From Tetrapyrgos nigripes (lineage: Eukaryota > Basidiomycota > Agaricomycetes > Agaricales > Campanellaceae), in NCBI GenBank assembly GCA_013368315.1, contig JAACJM010000321.1:18168-82167 (forward strand): a stretch of 64,000 nucleotides of DNA, in the 5' to 3' direction. The position numbers and the translations under genes were made by a program. The notes below the pieces were generated by a model. It did no database searches and was not told where the DNA came from. It saw only the letters and a list, made by a program, of their open reading frames with translations. Of the stretch, positions 43,085 to 55,184 are shown piece after piece (the first letter of the stretch is position 1; each line of letters starts with the position of its first letter).

Positions 43085-45239
43085 GTGACATTGGCACCGT
43101 TCTAACTTCCATCACAAGCGAACACCTACTATCCTCGTCACCGCCAATTATCGTTTGGGACCATTGGGCTTCCCACGGGGAGATGATGTTGCTCGAGAGG
43201 CTAACGCAGGGTCTCATATCCTGAGCCTCGGTCTGCAAGACAACATCGCGGCATTGCAGTGGATCAAAGAAAATATCGCGGCTTTCGGCGGAGATCCGTC
43301 CAAGGTAAGCTTATGAACTCCTTTGGCAATGTCTTCTGGTTTTCAAACACGCATGACATGCTCAGGTTACGGCCTTCGGGGAAAGCGCTGGGGCTCGTGC
43401 TCTGCAGTTCCTGATCCTAAGCGGTCAAATCGAGGGTTTAGCGAGGGCTGCGGTGAGCTCTACCTCTACATTCAGGGCTTTCCGTTCTCGAGCTCGTATA
43501 CATATAGATCATGGAATCAACGAGAAGAATACCGAGTCTTATTCCCCAATCTCCAGCTGCGAACGCAACATGGAATGATTTCATGTCAGCGTTACCCACA
43601 TGCCCTGATACATCCCCAAACCTAATATCACATTCAATGAAAGTGTCACACTCTTCAGAGATCTACTATGTGTTTGGGACACTATCAGAGCACCCTGAAG
43701 TCAAAGAACTGACATCAAGTGCAGCTAAACTGAGCGATATGATGATGGATTACATCAGGAAACCCACCCTCAGATAATTGTGTGATAATATTCTGATAAT
43801 TCTGATAATCCTTTCAATCCTAGTAATTTGAGATAATTCTGTGGCATTCTGGCGAGTTATGATATTTTGCAGGACATGGTGAGTGACCATAAGAATTCTG
43901 AAGAAATTGTCAAGATGTTCAAAAGAAATTACCTGAAAGATATAGCCAAGAATGTTCACAAAATCCATATTACTGTTCTTGATCTGTTTTTATTTTTAGT
44001 AGAAGCAATAGACATTGAAAATGAGAACATTAAGGGACATCTCTGGAAGACTGCTAATAGCAGCAGAATTATTGATAGGTTACTGATAATTACAACAAAA
44101 TAGAACAGCAAATAAGTGACAAAATACATATGTCTTGAGTTCAAGTCACATTATCTGAGTATAAGATAGTGCAGGAGCTGACAGGTGACTTACAGAAGGA
44201 AGGACCAATGAGGTAGTTTGCTAGTAGGGTCTGCGGGACTTAGCGATTTCATAACTTGGGGACCCGGGTGCGGACCGAGCTGGGTGATGTGGTCACGAGA
44301 CTCTAAATTCACGCGGAGTTTCAATTATTTGTTGATTAACGGCCGCAGCAATTCGCGGTTAGTGTTTCTTTCTTTCTATCCCCCCCACATCAACTTCTCT
44401 TCCTCTCTTCCCTGCTCTTTCATTCTAAGCTGGTGTGGAGCCCTTCCAGCCTTTCTCAGTGTGTACCTGAGGTTCCTAACTTACTAGGGCATATGCTTTG
44501 CAAGGGTCCAATGGTGAGTATTGCCAGTTTTCAAGGTGTGTTGTTCTATTCGTGTTTATCATATAGCGTTTTGTCTTACCTTTATTGTTCAGATATCTGC
44601 CTTCGATGTTTGTAGGTCATTCAAGTGAGTATCCTTGTTACTTCCTAGCAAACAGAATGATTGACTGATAACTGTACATTCATAGTGTTGCTTGTTTGAA
44701 ATTGTGCTTCTCTGAAGTTCTCTTTGTTCCTTTATTCCTACTTAGCTTAATATGTACTCTGTCCTCATGTATTTTGTGTACATAGTCCTCTAAATACAAT
44801 ATATGTCTACTTGATCCTTTTTTTCTCTGCACAACTAAGAGGCATCAGAACGAAGGCCAGTATCATTGGAGAGGCAAAATATTACTGTAATAATGGTGAG
44901 CTATTACAGTCTGACTCTCGATAATTTACCTGTAACTCTACTAATTCACAAATGGGACCACGGAATTCTGATAATTATTGATCTCCAGCTATTCCCCATA
45001 ATTCTTTGTATTATTCGAAATTATCAAAGATTATCGCAATATTATCTGTTGACCGTTTTCCTGATGCTTATCGGATTTCATTCGCAAATACCTTGGATCC
45101 GAATGATGCTGCAGGTTCTGATCGTGAGTCGGTTGTATTCTTTGTATTATTCCTTGCTTATGATTCTATTTTCGATGAAGGTCCCAGCTGGCATGAGTAT
45201 ACAACGGAGGATCCTGTAAGGCTGAGTGCTCTTCTTTGA
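43085..45239 (+). pseudogene. type-B carboxylesterase/lipase fragment, split by an inserted element
   Basis: Recognisable exons: ~43085-43304 (TANYRLGPLGFPRGDD, then LGLQDNIAALQWIKENIAAF and GGDPSK), 43366-43452 (VTAFGESAGARALQFL, with the GESAG nucleophile elbow) and 43508-43770 (SSEIYYVFGTLSEHPEVKEL, LSDMMMDY). After an inserted element come ISFANTLDPNDAAG and, past a short intron, PSWHEYTTEDPVRLSALL, which is the normal C-terminal end of the family. A stop precedes the first block and the N-terminal ~100 residues with the oxyanion-hole region are missing. Type-B carboxylesterases are usually ~540 residues, so this is a broken, non-functional copy. Confidence 0.8.
43771..45048. mobile_element. 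~1.28 kb insertion with CAGATAAT inverted ends
   Basis: The left end reads CAGATAATTGTGTGATAAT and the right end, reversed, CAGATAATATTGCGATAAT. GATAAT/ATTATC motifs are repeated near both ends. It sits between the LSDMMMDY and ISFANTLDP blocks of the esterase. No exact target duplication was found. Internal frames such as 43867-44103 are lysine- and isoleucine-rich and unrecognised. Probably a non-autonomous DNA transposon. Confidence 0.6.
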
Positions 45240-45579
45240 ACTTTAGCATCGTGGACGGACTAGTATCTCCGACAGATGTTGCTGCAGCTGAACGGTCGTA
45301 ACACGACGGCTCTTCTGGATAATTTCCGAGAGAACCAGATAGCCCTTTTCAGCGACGATCCGACGATATTTGGGTATTAGGCACCACGATTACGCAGCCA
45401 AATGCTGGATGCTAACAGAGTCAGATTTCGACCTTTCAAATATAGTGTACATGTAGCACACAGATAATAGGATAAATAACTACATTGAAACCAGAGGAAC
45501 CCAGAAACAATAGCGTCCAAAAATGAAGGTCAAGTATCCCTTTGCAAGTTCAACAATTTCTGTATTCAATTTCACCACC

Positions 45580-45900
45580 TCATCGTACCTTCCCTCCATC
45601 CGAATCCGCCATCCAACCACTACCATACGGATCTGAATAACCACTACCTTCTCTCGCGCCATGCCCCTGCGCCATCCCACTCCCAACACTCGACTCCTGA
45701 TAATGATACGGTGCTAATCTTATATCCTCATCATAGCTCATCCTACCTCCGGGAGTACAAAGTGGGTACTCACCAGCACCCGAACTCTCTACATGGTCAC
45801 CACTGATCCGAGCCCCTGATCTTCTTTTCATCGCATGGCCAGATCCAGGGTCTACTTTGAGGTAGGATGAGTCGACCCGCTTCACACAAAATGATGTCAA
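45580..45900 (-). CDS. Gly/Ser-rich C-terminal exon of an unidentified protein
   Basis: Open minus-strand frame with YDEDIRLAPYHYQESSVGSG and GYSDPYGSGWMADSDGGKVR before the stop. Composition and its Tyr/Gly/Ser pattern resemble the cytoplasmic tails of single-pass agaricomycete membrane proteins, but no membrane segment or upstream exons are visible. Likely a gene remnant. Confidence 0.3.
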   Translation of the reverse strand: MTSFCVKRVDSSYLKVDPGSGHAMKRRSGARISGDHVESSGAGEYPLCTPGGRMSYDEDIRLAPYHYQESSVGSGMAQGHGAREGSGYSDPYGSGWMADSDGGKVR

Positions 45901-46904
45901 GTTATAATCAGGTTACAACATAGAGAAAGCAAAGAATAGCTGGAAATATTCTAGTAAGTTGTATTGACCTTAGAACTGATCACATATATTCTGACAGGAT
46001 TGCAACTTTGCAAGTAGGGCTCCGCGCCGTACCAGTACTGTACAGTTTGTACTGGTACTGTATAACGGATATGGTCCCATACCGTACAAGGTTGCTGCAG
46101 GGTCCAGTACGGGTACGGATACTGGACAGGTAATCCTGTATTGGATGTAGATATACAGGTTAGCCATGCATCGGTGAAGGTTTTCTCTCTGCTTTTCTGT
46201 TGTAAGTTATCACTGTAAATAAAAATATTGTCAAATTCTGAGCAGTTTGTGGCGGGAAATCATTTCTTGGTCATATCAGCTTGAATAATTCATCAAAAAA
46301 GGTGATTGGAGACTTGCCGAAGTGATTTATGCCTCAAAGTCATCCTAAATACACTGTAAAGGTGAGCAGCAGGTTAATTCAAATGTTTTCTTGCATCAAT
46401 TCACCTCACAAAGCCAGTTTCAATTTAGAATCCTGGGCTCTTCCTGGTAAAAAGACCCATATACCATATTGAACTGTAATACTGCTGTATCAGTACCTGT
46501 CCCAGATTGTACAAGCTTCCCATCACGAAAACCTACCTGCCCATATACCCCGCAAACCACCCCCGTCATCTGGGTTCATGTCCTGCCATACTGCCAGAAC
46601 ATTATATCTTTTGTTCCAGGTTGACCAGCCCATTTCCAGCCCATATCATCCATTGTCAGATCCCTGTCATAATGACAGCGAGTTGATCAGGGATGGTGGG
46701 GTTGGCCAGGAATAGGAAGGATTATCATGGATGACAGAGCTGGTCAGGGGTTTATCAGGAATGGTGAGGTATATACCAGTTGGCCAGCAATATCTCTGAT
46801 GATGGGGAGAATATGGTGTAAATACTAGATGGTACAGTCCCCTGGCACTCTCAATAAACGTATCCTGATGAAAGACCTATATTCACATATACATAGATAC
46901 ATAG
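45901..46904. other. non-coding stretch with a GTAC-rich palindromic patch
   Basis: Near 46028-46060 GTACCAGTAC is followed by GTACTGGTAC, next to a hAT-like half end (TAGGGCTCCG at 46016). No matching right end or target duplication was seen, so this is at most a truncated element. The rest appears empty. Confidence 0.35.
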
Positions 46905-47059
46905 TACAGTACAAAATCTCATAATGCATGGACTTGGGCTCTTCCTGAGTTGGGTAAGGGTGAAATATGCATGCATTAAGGATTTATATGGGAATCTCAT
47001 CATGCATAGAAAAATCCAGGGTTATGCACTATTAGTTTTAGGATGATGGTGCAAGGCTA

Positions 47060-49457
47060 GTGAGAGATGAGAATCAGTCAAATATGTATGCAAAGGACAA
47101 CAAGGGTTGTCTTGGATTAAATCTCTTGGGGCTGTTCAGTGCAGAGTGGACCATTCTGACCATTCCCAAACCACCCCAATGCCATCTGAGCCTACTTGTA
47201 AACCTTACCCAAAACCCACTCCCTACACTCACATGGAGCCCAAAAAGACAGCTAAAAGACCCTCCAGAAGTTCCAGCACCCTCTGCTGTCAACATTGAAG
47301 AGCAACAGAAGAAGAGACACCTTACTTTGACTGATTGGTTGGAAGTGGTTGCATATTTTGACAAGCACCAGCCCACCTTAACCCAAAAGGATTGTGCAGC
47401 ACACTTTGCCAGTCGTAAAGATGCCATGTTCTTTGACCGGGGAAGCCTAAGTCAGCATTTGTCTGCTGGAGGCCACAAAAAGGATCAGGAGCGGCTGAAG
47501 AATGGTGGCCCAAATGTACTCTCCACCAAATGTACTAGAATTGTCACCAGCCCCAAAGTGGATAGGGCACTTTGGTACTGGGTGAAGAGCATGGAAGCCA
47601 AAGGCAAGCATTACACTGGTGCTATGCTTGTGGAGAAGCGTCACCGCTTTGAAATCCTATTCAACATCCTGGAGGATCGCAAGCTTACCATGGAAGGATG
47701 GATTGCATCTTTTAAGAAGACATACAATATCAAGGAGTACCGAAGGCATGGAGAGGCAGGCTCAGTGGATTTGGCAGCTGTTGAGGCAGAGCGTCAACAT
47801 ATATGGAAGATTACTGCACAATGTGAACTACAAGACATGTTCGCAACTGACGAGACCGGACTTTTTGGTTTGTGAGTTCTCAACGAATCTCATTATGAGC
47901 GCAGTTGACTGATTATCATCTAGTGCCCCTCCTGATCGAGGCCTTGCCATGAAGCAGATGTCTGGCAAGAAGTCCAACAAGTTCCAAATCACAGCCCTTG
48001 TCACCACCAATGCAGATGGTTCTGAGAAAGTCAAGACTTTCTTCATTGGCAAGTTCAAGCAACCACAGTGCTTGAAAGGATGGACCATGGCCTCCTACAG
48101 TTTTAATTATGCCTTTAACAAGACTGTGTGGATGACAGCACTTCTCTTTGAGCAGTTCATCAGAGAGTGTGACAATGAATACCACTGTCAAAACTGCCAT
48201 GTTCTCTACCTACTTGACAATTTTTCAGGACATTACATTGACTACCAATCCAAAAATATCCATCTTGAATACTTTGAACCCAATCTTACATCTTTTGTCC
48301 AAGCTGCCAATGCTGGAATCATCCAGACTACAAAGGCGCACTACTGAAAGAAGTTCTGTTTGTGAGCATTAGATATGGATGAGGCAGGAGAGGAGGACAT
48401 TTACAAAATTAACCTCTTAGAGGTCATGATGCTGTGGAAGGAGGCATGGAATTTGGTGACCCCTACAACAATTGCAAATTGCTGGCGCCACTCTGGAGTC
48501 CTTCCCAAAGAGGCACCACTGGAACAGGATGCCAGGTCATTGTTGGAGCAGGAAGTGGTTGATGCAGGGATTGGGATAGAAGTGGACAAGAGGGTTTCTG
48601 GGCCTATGCAGTGCCAAGAGGCCTGGGATGTCATTTTGGAATATGCCTATGATAAAATCTCGATTTCAGAGTCAGAGGACAAGCTGAAGTGTTTGTTGAA
48701 GGGTCGGTACTCTTACAGTGACTGGGCACCCACATACACAGCCATTTTCGAAGCAGAGAAGGACAATGCATTAGCAGTAGCCAACGTAGAGAAATTGTGA
48801 GCCACATACCTGTCCCCTGCCTCAAAAACTCCAGCCCCATCTGCCAAAAACCACCCTTCCTTTGTTACAGGCACTTCACTCCTGGAACTCCAGACTCTTG
48901 AGCAGGACCTCATAGGCATCATTGATCAGCTGGAAATGCGTCATTTGATCCATAATCCGATGTCTTTGGAAGAAATCTTGAATCCAGTAGAAGAGAAAGA
49001 GGTTGGGAAGTGGGAGTTTCACTTTCCAGGGGGTGATAATGACATTGTTGAGTGTGTACATTGGGATAGGGCTGAGCCAGTGGAGGAGGATTCTGAGGAT
49101 GAGGATGAGGATGAGGATGAGGATGAGGATGAGGATGAGGATGAGGATGAGGATGAGGATGAGGATGAGGATGAGGATGAGGATGAGGATGAGGATGAGG
49201 ATGAGGATGAGGATGAGGATGAGGATGAGAAAAAGGATGAAAAGGTATACACACCCTCAGAAGTCATAGATCTCTGCTGTCAACTTGAAGCAGTTTGTCT
49301 GGGTAATGAGCATCTGGATCCAAGCTTTGCTTTGCATCTAGTGCAAGGGATGAGGAAGGTGTGGGGTGTTTACAGCTGGAAAAGGTTTTCTTCTTTAGAA
49401 CAGTCTACTCTAGACCAGTACATTTGGCCTACAGAACAGCAACAACAGCGACAATAG
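47060..49457 (+). pseudogene. pogo/Fot1-type transposase with two stop codons and a lost catalytic Asp
   Basis: The N-terminal CENP-B/HTH-type region (LTLTDWLEVVAYFDKHQP, CAAHFASRK) is followed by the DDE_1 core. Catalytic Asp 1 is in FATDETGLFG. A 50 bp intron (donor GTGAGT at ~47873) then leads to FAPPDRGLAMKQMSGKKSN, and Asp 2 is in LYLLDNFSGH. The third site reads AANAGIIQTTKAHY, with Asn (AAT, 48309-48311) where the family has Asp. TGA codons at 48345 and 48363 interrupt KAHY-KKFCL-ALDMDE; both fit CGA-to-TGA changes of Arg codons. The C-terminal part (48375-49457) contains a poly-Glu-Asp tract. Inactive, though its ends could still be mobilised by a related transposase. Confidence 0.88.
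49094..49229 (+). repeat. GAGGAT hexanucleotide repeat, about 22 copies
   Basis: A near-perfect (GAGGAT)n run inside the transposase C-terminal region, encoding alternating Glu-Asp. It produces long artefact frames (Met-Arg, Ser or His-Pro repeats) in the other frames and strand. Confidence 0.95.
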
Positions 49458-49612
49458 TGACACATCAGCACTGCCTGCCTTCCAAATTAGGTTATATTAT
49501 AATCACGTGACATATATGTAACTTTTTGGTTGTGCATACTATCTCATAATGCATAAAATCCTCTCCTGGAGAGGCCTTCCCAGAGATATGCACTATGAGA
49601 TTTTGTACTGTA

Positions 49613-50228
49613 TACTACAACTATGAATAGAGGCCATAATAACTGGACTCACCTAACCTCCTGTCTCAAACTCCAAGGTGGATATAGGTATGTCCACTGT
49701 AATGTTGAGTGAGATAGATCAACAAGGACTCAAGAGAACACTCACAAAAGGATGACAGGAGTAGAGAACTATTCAATATCCAAGGAGGGAATTGTAAAAA
49801 TTAAGAATATACTGAGTGAAGCAAAAGAATGGCTCACCGTAAACTGAGGATACCCAGTCTTGCGTGTTTGAAAGAGCTTAGTTGAAAATATCACAAAAGA
49901 GAATGAGAACTCACATTAAGAGATGACTGTATGCACATATATGCACATTCCAGTAGTTTCACATTGGCAGTCTGAAAGAGGTTGAAGGGAAGCAGAATGA
50001 GTAAAGTGGGCTTCGGATGAGCAAGGGAGGACGTACAAAATACATGTAAGCTAGGATTGCTGAATCAGATAGCTCATTGCTGTATGTAGGGTATTGGGTC
50101 AATGTGAGTGAATACTGAACAACAAAAGCCAAAGGCAAGGGACGGGAATGACACAAACAGGCAAGAGGGTGATAATCGCCAAAAGCAATGAGTGGAAAAC
50201 AAAGGGGATGTAGTGATGCTACAGACAA
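49613..50228. other. non-coding stretch between the pogo element and the DUF6589-like relic
   Basis: I see no exon or structured repeat that I can support. Confidence 0.35.
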
Positions 50229-52010
50229 ATGAAGGAGGGAAAACTCACTAACAGGATGAACTGCCAAGCCTCTCTGTCCAACTCGACTGCCCTTTTGGTC
50301 TCTCCAAGTCCTTTGAAACCACTGTGGGAACTAAAAAGCTTGGCCATAAAGCACCTTCCAGAATTCTCTCATCTCTATGGGCAACTCAAGTCATGCCCAT
50401 CAGTTGACCAGATCAAACTTCACATCACCGAGCAACATCCACTGCCTGCAATGTACATCAACAAGTCTAGCTTGGATGGAACCAGCCAGGTGTACTCAGA
50501 AATCCTTCAACACCTGAAGATCTCTAAAGAGGACATTGAGAAACATGGACTGTTCTTTATTGATGGTGACCTACTAACAGACAGTCTGATTGACAAGGTA
50601 TGTAGTGTTTTCACATTTATTGCAATTCACAACTCTATCTAATACTGACCTTTGAACTTTAGCTCAAATCATCCCATTGCAATAGCACTGATGCTCTCGA
50701 CAGACTCCTGGCTGTCATTCAGAGATTTGGATTATTTCATTTCAAGATGGCAATATGCAGGATGGTCATCAACAAGCACTGGGGGAAACCAAACTCCAAA
50801 TGGCCTGGTGGTTTATGGTATGAGCATATCCAGCTTCTGGAAAGAAAGCCGATGATAGCAGGATGGAAGAGTAAGAAGGCTGCACCATGGAAACCTTCCC
50901 ATGAGCTCATCAGTATCTCACTCCCTGCACACATTATTGATGGATTTTGGATCTTTTGCGGGTGGGATGACTTCCTTGAGTGGGCAAGGAAGGTGACGGA
51001 AGAGTTTGATTGTGTGGCAGAATTAGTCTTTTGTAACCTGTCCACCACTGCTGCATACGAAGAGCAGCTTGATTGCAGACATAATGACACTGTATTTCGA
51101 AATTCCATACTTTAAAATCATGACGCACTTCTCTACTGGATGGTGGTGACATTGATCAAGGCAGGAGACATTGGGCGAGTGGTTTTACTCATGCAGAAGT
51201 GGATGATCATGATGCATACACCAAAGACAATGTCCAAATATGCAAGTGCAATTTTTGAGATGCTCGGTTGACTTGACTCCTTTGATCCTACCCTCAGGTA
51301 AGGGTTTTGCATCAGCAAGTTGCTGAGTCTGGTAGATGTACTGATTGTTATTTCAAAGGAAAGTATTCCTGCACATTTCGCTCGTTAATTTAACTGGCAA
51401 GGCAGATCGCTTCAAGGAACTTGACTTACTACAGGAACATCAAAATTTCTGGTTGAAGGTGTGCACTCCAGAACCACATGAGCTGTACCAGTCACTTACA
51501 TCTCATAGGTTGTGTATAGTGTGAAAGGCAGTAACAAGAGCTGGACGTGGCTTTCAATGATCTCTGTTTGCATTTATTCCCTTCGCGACACAATGCGAAC
51601 TGTCCAGATTACAGTGTCCAGCATACAATTCTGGATATGTCTAAAGAAATTCAAACACTCACCAATGCATTGAAGGCTGAGAGGATTCAAGAGTTTGTTC
51701 CCAACTGACGAGGAAATGAGGCTGTGTTACCTGTCTGAAATTTAGTTCAGCAAGGTACCCAATGTCTTATTGACTTGGCTTTCCCTTCATTCAGGAAGTT
51801 CACAAAGTCCGAATACAAGGTAGAGAACCTTGGACTATCAACAGGGGATGAACTTGCAATGGAGAAGTCAGAAGATTTGGGAGAGAATAATGTTGGAAAA
51901 GAGCAGGATCCTGGTGATTATGAAGCTACAATGGAGGATCTCACAGTCGATGCTGAAGAGCCATATGATTTCGCAGATGATCTTATCAATGCTGCTCCAA
52001 GATGACTGAT
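50229..52010 (+). pseudogene. DUF6589-like protein relic
   Basis: Segments I recognise from the agaricomycete DUF6589 family: LPEFSHLYGQLKSCPSVDQI, HPLPAMYINKSSLDGTSQVY, HGLFFIDGDLLTDSLIDK, then after a probable intron (50599-50662) FGLFHFKMAICRMVINKHWG, WYEHIQLLERKPMIAGWKSK, HELISISLPAHIIDGFWIFC and, further down, pieces of the C-terminal part (WMIMMHTPKTMSKYASAI-like, NLTGKADRFKELDLLQEHQN-like) with stops and frame changes. The last open piece (51775-52005) is acidic. Function of the family is unknown. It faces the RecQ-like relic at 52.6-54.4 kb. The copy is clearly dead. Confidence 0.7.
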
Positions 52011-52628
52011 ATTATATTAGCAGATGATTAACAAACATGTATAATACCTAAGACAAGACAAAACCTTCTGGAAGCCCAATATCATACTTGGGTGCTAGTT
52101 CAGAAAGTTTCTGGTTGAACAAGCTTTCAACTCATCAGCAGTGCAATAGATATCTGAGTCCTCCCTATTGAATGTCCTGGCATTGGCAAACATCATCCTC
52201 CAGGTGTCAACATACTGGGAAAGTGTTGCATATCCATTTTATGCCTTCATCTTCATCAGGTGATTGATGTGAGCCATTGAGATTGGTGTCTTGATGATTG
52301 TGTATTAGCCAGGCCAGTGCTTAAAGTTCCTGAGTCAACATGATCAGGGAACAGCAAAATTCAAGTTCAAACACACCTTCGAGCTCGGAAGTCTCAAGAA
52401 TGGCTCACATTTTAGTTCGGGTACTTCCTTCTTATCCTTTCCCTGCCCCCTAATCACCATTTCACCTGTCTTTAGGTCATGCACTGCAATGTAACACTCA
52501 TGAAAAAGAGCAACAAGATTTTTTTGCTGATCCTTCTCAGCTATAGATACACACTGATGTTCTGCTGCTTCCTCATGACAAAGGAATCGGGATCACAGTC
52601 GCAGCATGGGGTATTCAGCTCTAGAGGT
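52011..52628. other. gap between the two convergent relics
   Basis: No supported exon; it may hold worn 3' parts of either relic. Confidence 0.3.
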
Positions 52629-54400
52629 TCAGAGAAGAGCGGCACTGCAAACAACACAGATTAAATCAGAGTATGTTACTAGTGAATCAGAAAACACAAA
52701 CTTTTGGCATTCTTCCCGAAAAATCTGTCCCATGGTACATGCCAGCACCTGTTCATAGCAACGATGAAGGTGAGGTATGCCAGGTCTCGTGCCTCTCGTG
52801 CAGATTTTTGCTTTGCAGTGCTTGTGCTTGACTACTAGGTCAGGATCAGGTTCTGCATTGGAGCCAGTATTGTAATCAGGCTCGTCTTCATCAATCACTG
52901 CTTCTCTATCCACTGGGTCGATGGCTTGGTCTATAATCTCCTCATCAATCTCACCTCCATCCTCACTGTCCTCATCATGAGACGTCTCATCTCTGTCAAA
53001 ATCAGAAACATGTTGAGACATAGAAGCTCTGGTGATGAAAAGAATTGCTTGGCCAGTATCATGGGGGCTGCAAGTGCATCACCCAACCTTCTGCACAAAT
53101 GACAGGAAAGAGCGAGGTTCTAACCAAAAGACGACATGCAGCACATTCTTGAAGTCCATACCCTGATAGTAAGTTAGTATTTGACACCAGAAAGCAGGTA
53201 CTATACATGAACCATTCCAAGCACATCTGTAGCAATAACAACCTTCAGATATCTACTTCACAACTTCTCTTCAACTTCAGACTTCCTATCTCCAATATGT
53301 CAATGATAGAATTCGATGGTGTCGGAGGACATGGTGGGAGGACAATGCACATGGAGAAAATCCTGAATGGCCTCAGCCTCCTTGCGAGTATTCACATAGA
53401 TGAGGGTCTGCTTGAACTCATCTGGATCAGTGTCTGGTGGAAAAAGAAATAGAAGATCTGCATATGTTTGAATGGGGTGTTGAATGACATGGATGGAGAG
53501 TCCGACAGTGGGTTTTGCATTAGAAACAGCGACAAGATCGTAGTTCTCGCCCAAGTCAAGCTTTTCCACTATCAGTTCACGAACATCTTGTGGCATAGTG
53601 GCCAACATGATGAGAACAGGGACATGACTCAGACAACAAGCAAGAAGCTTCCCAACAGCGTCATAATGAGGATGAAATTCTCCACCCCATTCTGCAATGC
53701 AATGTGCTTTGTCAATGGCGACTGAGACGCATGATGACTTGAATTCTTTGCTCTTCAAGAGCTGCTCGTGGAAGGAAGACTTTAAGGCAGTCTCCAGGGA
53801 AGTAAGAATGACCTGGTGCTTGAGGTGGCATGTAGGGGGTTGACTGGGGTCCATGGTGATCTCCTGACATCATATGAGCACAAATACGCAAGAATATAAT
53901 AAGAAACATGCACCTCAAACAACTCTTCAGTCTTACTAGATGAGTTTAAGGCTACAGCTTGTATGCCTTTTCCCAACAAATCCTTCACCTGTGCATCCAT
54001 CAAAGCAATGAGAGGACTAATAACCAGGACAACTTTCTGAGACTGAGGGTTGAGTTCCGCATGATAGAAGAGCGGGTACCAGAAAGAGAGGGTCTTCCCG
54101 CCACCTGTAGGCACATCGTACATCGTACTTATGCCTTGTATGATGTTACAGCCAGCTTTTTCTTGATGTTCACGAAGGGAGGGAATACCTCAGGTCTTGC
54201 ATAATGTATCTCTAGTGCATCAAAGAGCTGCTTCATTGATAGTTGGTCTGTCCATGATAGAGAATGTGAAACAGAGCTGGAAGTGATTGAGGTCATTACA
54301 TGAGAATGGGAGCAAATATCACCAAATAGAAAATGGTGAGCATTTTGTATTGGACAGTACAGTAGTTCTACATGGTCATAGGTACTGTAACACGAAATTT
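52629..54400 (-). pseudogene. RecQ-like DEAD/DEAH-box helicase relic
   Basis: Minus strand, in order: QLFDALEIHYARPEVFPPFV (Q-motif region), MYDVPTGGGKTLSFWYPLFY (motif I, Walker A), VLVISPLIALMDAQVKDL (Ia), VSVAIDKAHCIAEWGGEFHP (motif II/0, reading DKAH where DEAH is expected), LIMLATMPQDVRE (III), then LIYVNTRKEAEAIQDFL (IV). The V-VI region reads QKVG-stop-CTCSPHDTGQAI where GR-R residues are expected. The acidic tail 52629-53021 contains a Cys/His cluster. Lys for Glu in motif II, the TGA at 53079-53081 and further frame breaks show loss of ATPase function. RecQ-like genes are frequent in agaricomycete repeats and subtelomeres. Confidence 0.75.
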
Positions 54401-55184
54401 TGGACAAAATTGACACGGGATGGTCAAGGAATTTGGTGAAGTCAAAACAAGCACGTGATTTGGGCGCAACCTCACAAAAGTGCTGGATTTTGTTCCAGTC
54501 ACTTCGCCAAGTGGTTTGATCAACTATCATCAAACCTTGTGTTCTGACAAAACACAATACACACCAAAAACACAAAAATATCCACTCAGCAGAAAGGTGT
54601 ACAGAAACACACTTTTTTACAGATATATCCTATATCAGTAGTAGTGATGTGATCTATCTGTCAAGCAGATATTTTTGTCTTTTCAGTGTGATACACCCAC
54701 CTGTTGATACACCCACATGATCAAAAAGTCACACCAAACGTCCACTGGTCCAGACTATCATGTGGGTGTTCACATGCGTAAAACTGCCCAAGTCCAGCAT
54801 TGTGCAGCCTCCCGGCCTTCCTCACAGCGAAACAGTCTATCCCTAAGGCTCAAAACTTTGTATATACAAATAAGTACATTGTTTAAGTAGATATAGCAAA
54901 AAAAAAAAAATGAGCGTCTAATGGCATTAAGTAATAAAATCTTTCAATTCTTTTGCACCTGGTAACCCATTGTATTTCCCTTGCACTGTTTCTCTGTTTT
55001 ATTTGATGAATTGGCCCATGTTGTTGGCTGAGTTCCCAGGAATCTTCAAAACAATGAAGACCTGTGGCATTCCATACCTCACCCACAATGTGATCTGCAT
55101 TTTTCCTTAACTCATTGTCCTTGAACCACACAGCTGAAAGATCAACTTGAGCTGCAAAGGAATGAATACCCTGCATACTCTCAA
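54401..55184. other. unassigned stretch right of the helicase relic
   Basis: A minus-strand frame (54883-55197, with GEVWNATGLHCFEDSWELSQ) has protein-like composition but no recognised family. An A-tract lies at 54898-54910. Confidence 0.3.

Larger units (their letters stand above)
46907..49610 (+). mobile_element. pogo/Fot1-type DNA transposon, 2.7 kb
   Basis: Inverted ends CAGTACAAAATCTCATAATGCA (left) and CAGTACAAAATCTCATAGTGCA (right, reversed), flanked by TA at 46905-46906 and 49611-49612. A second internal copy of ATCTCATNATGCAT sits near each end (46994 and 49541). It encodes one transposase with CENP-B-like and DDE_1 regions. Ends and target site are intact, but the transposase is not. 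Confidence 0.9.

Noticed and set aside
46016..46140. Truncated hAT-like element starting TAGGGCTCCG
   Set aside because: No right end and no 8 bp duplication could be found.
48919..49269. Long open frames of His-Pro, Ser and Met-Arg repeats
   Set aside because: They are translations of the GAGGAT repeat in other frames and on the other strand.
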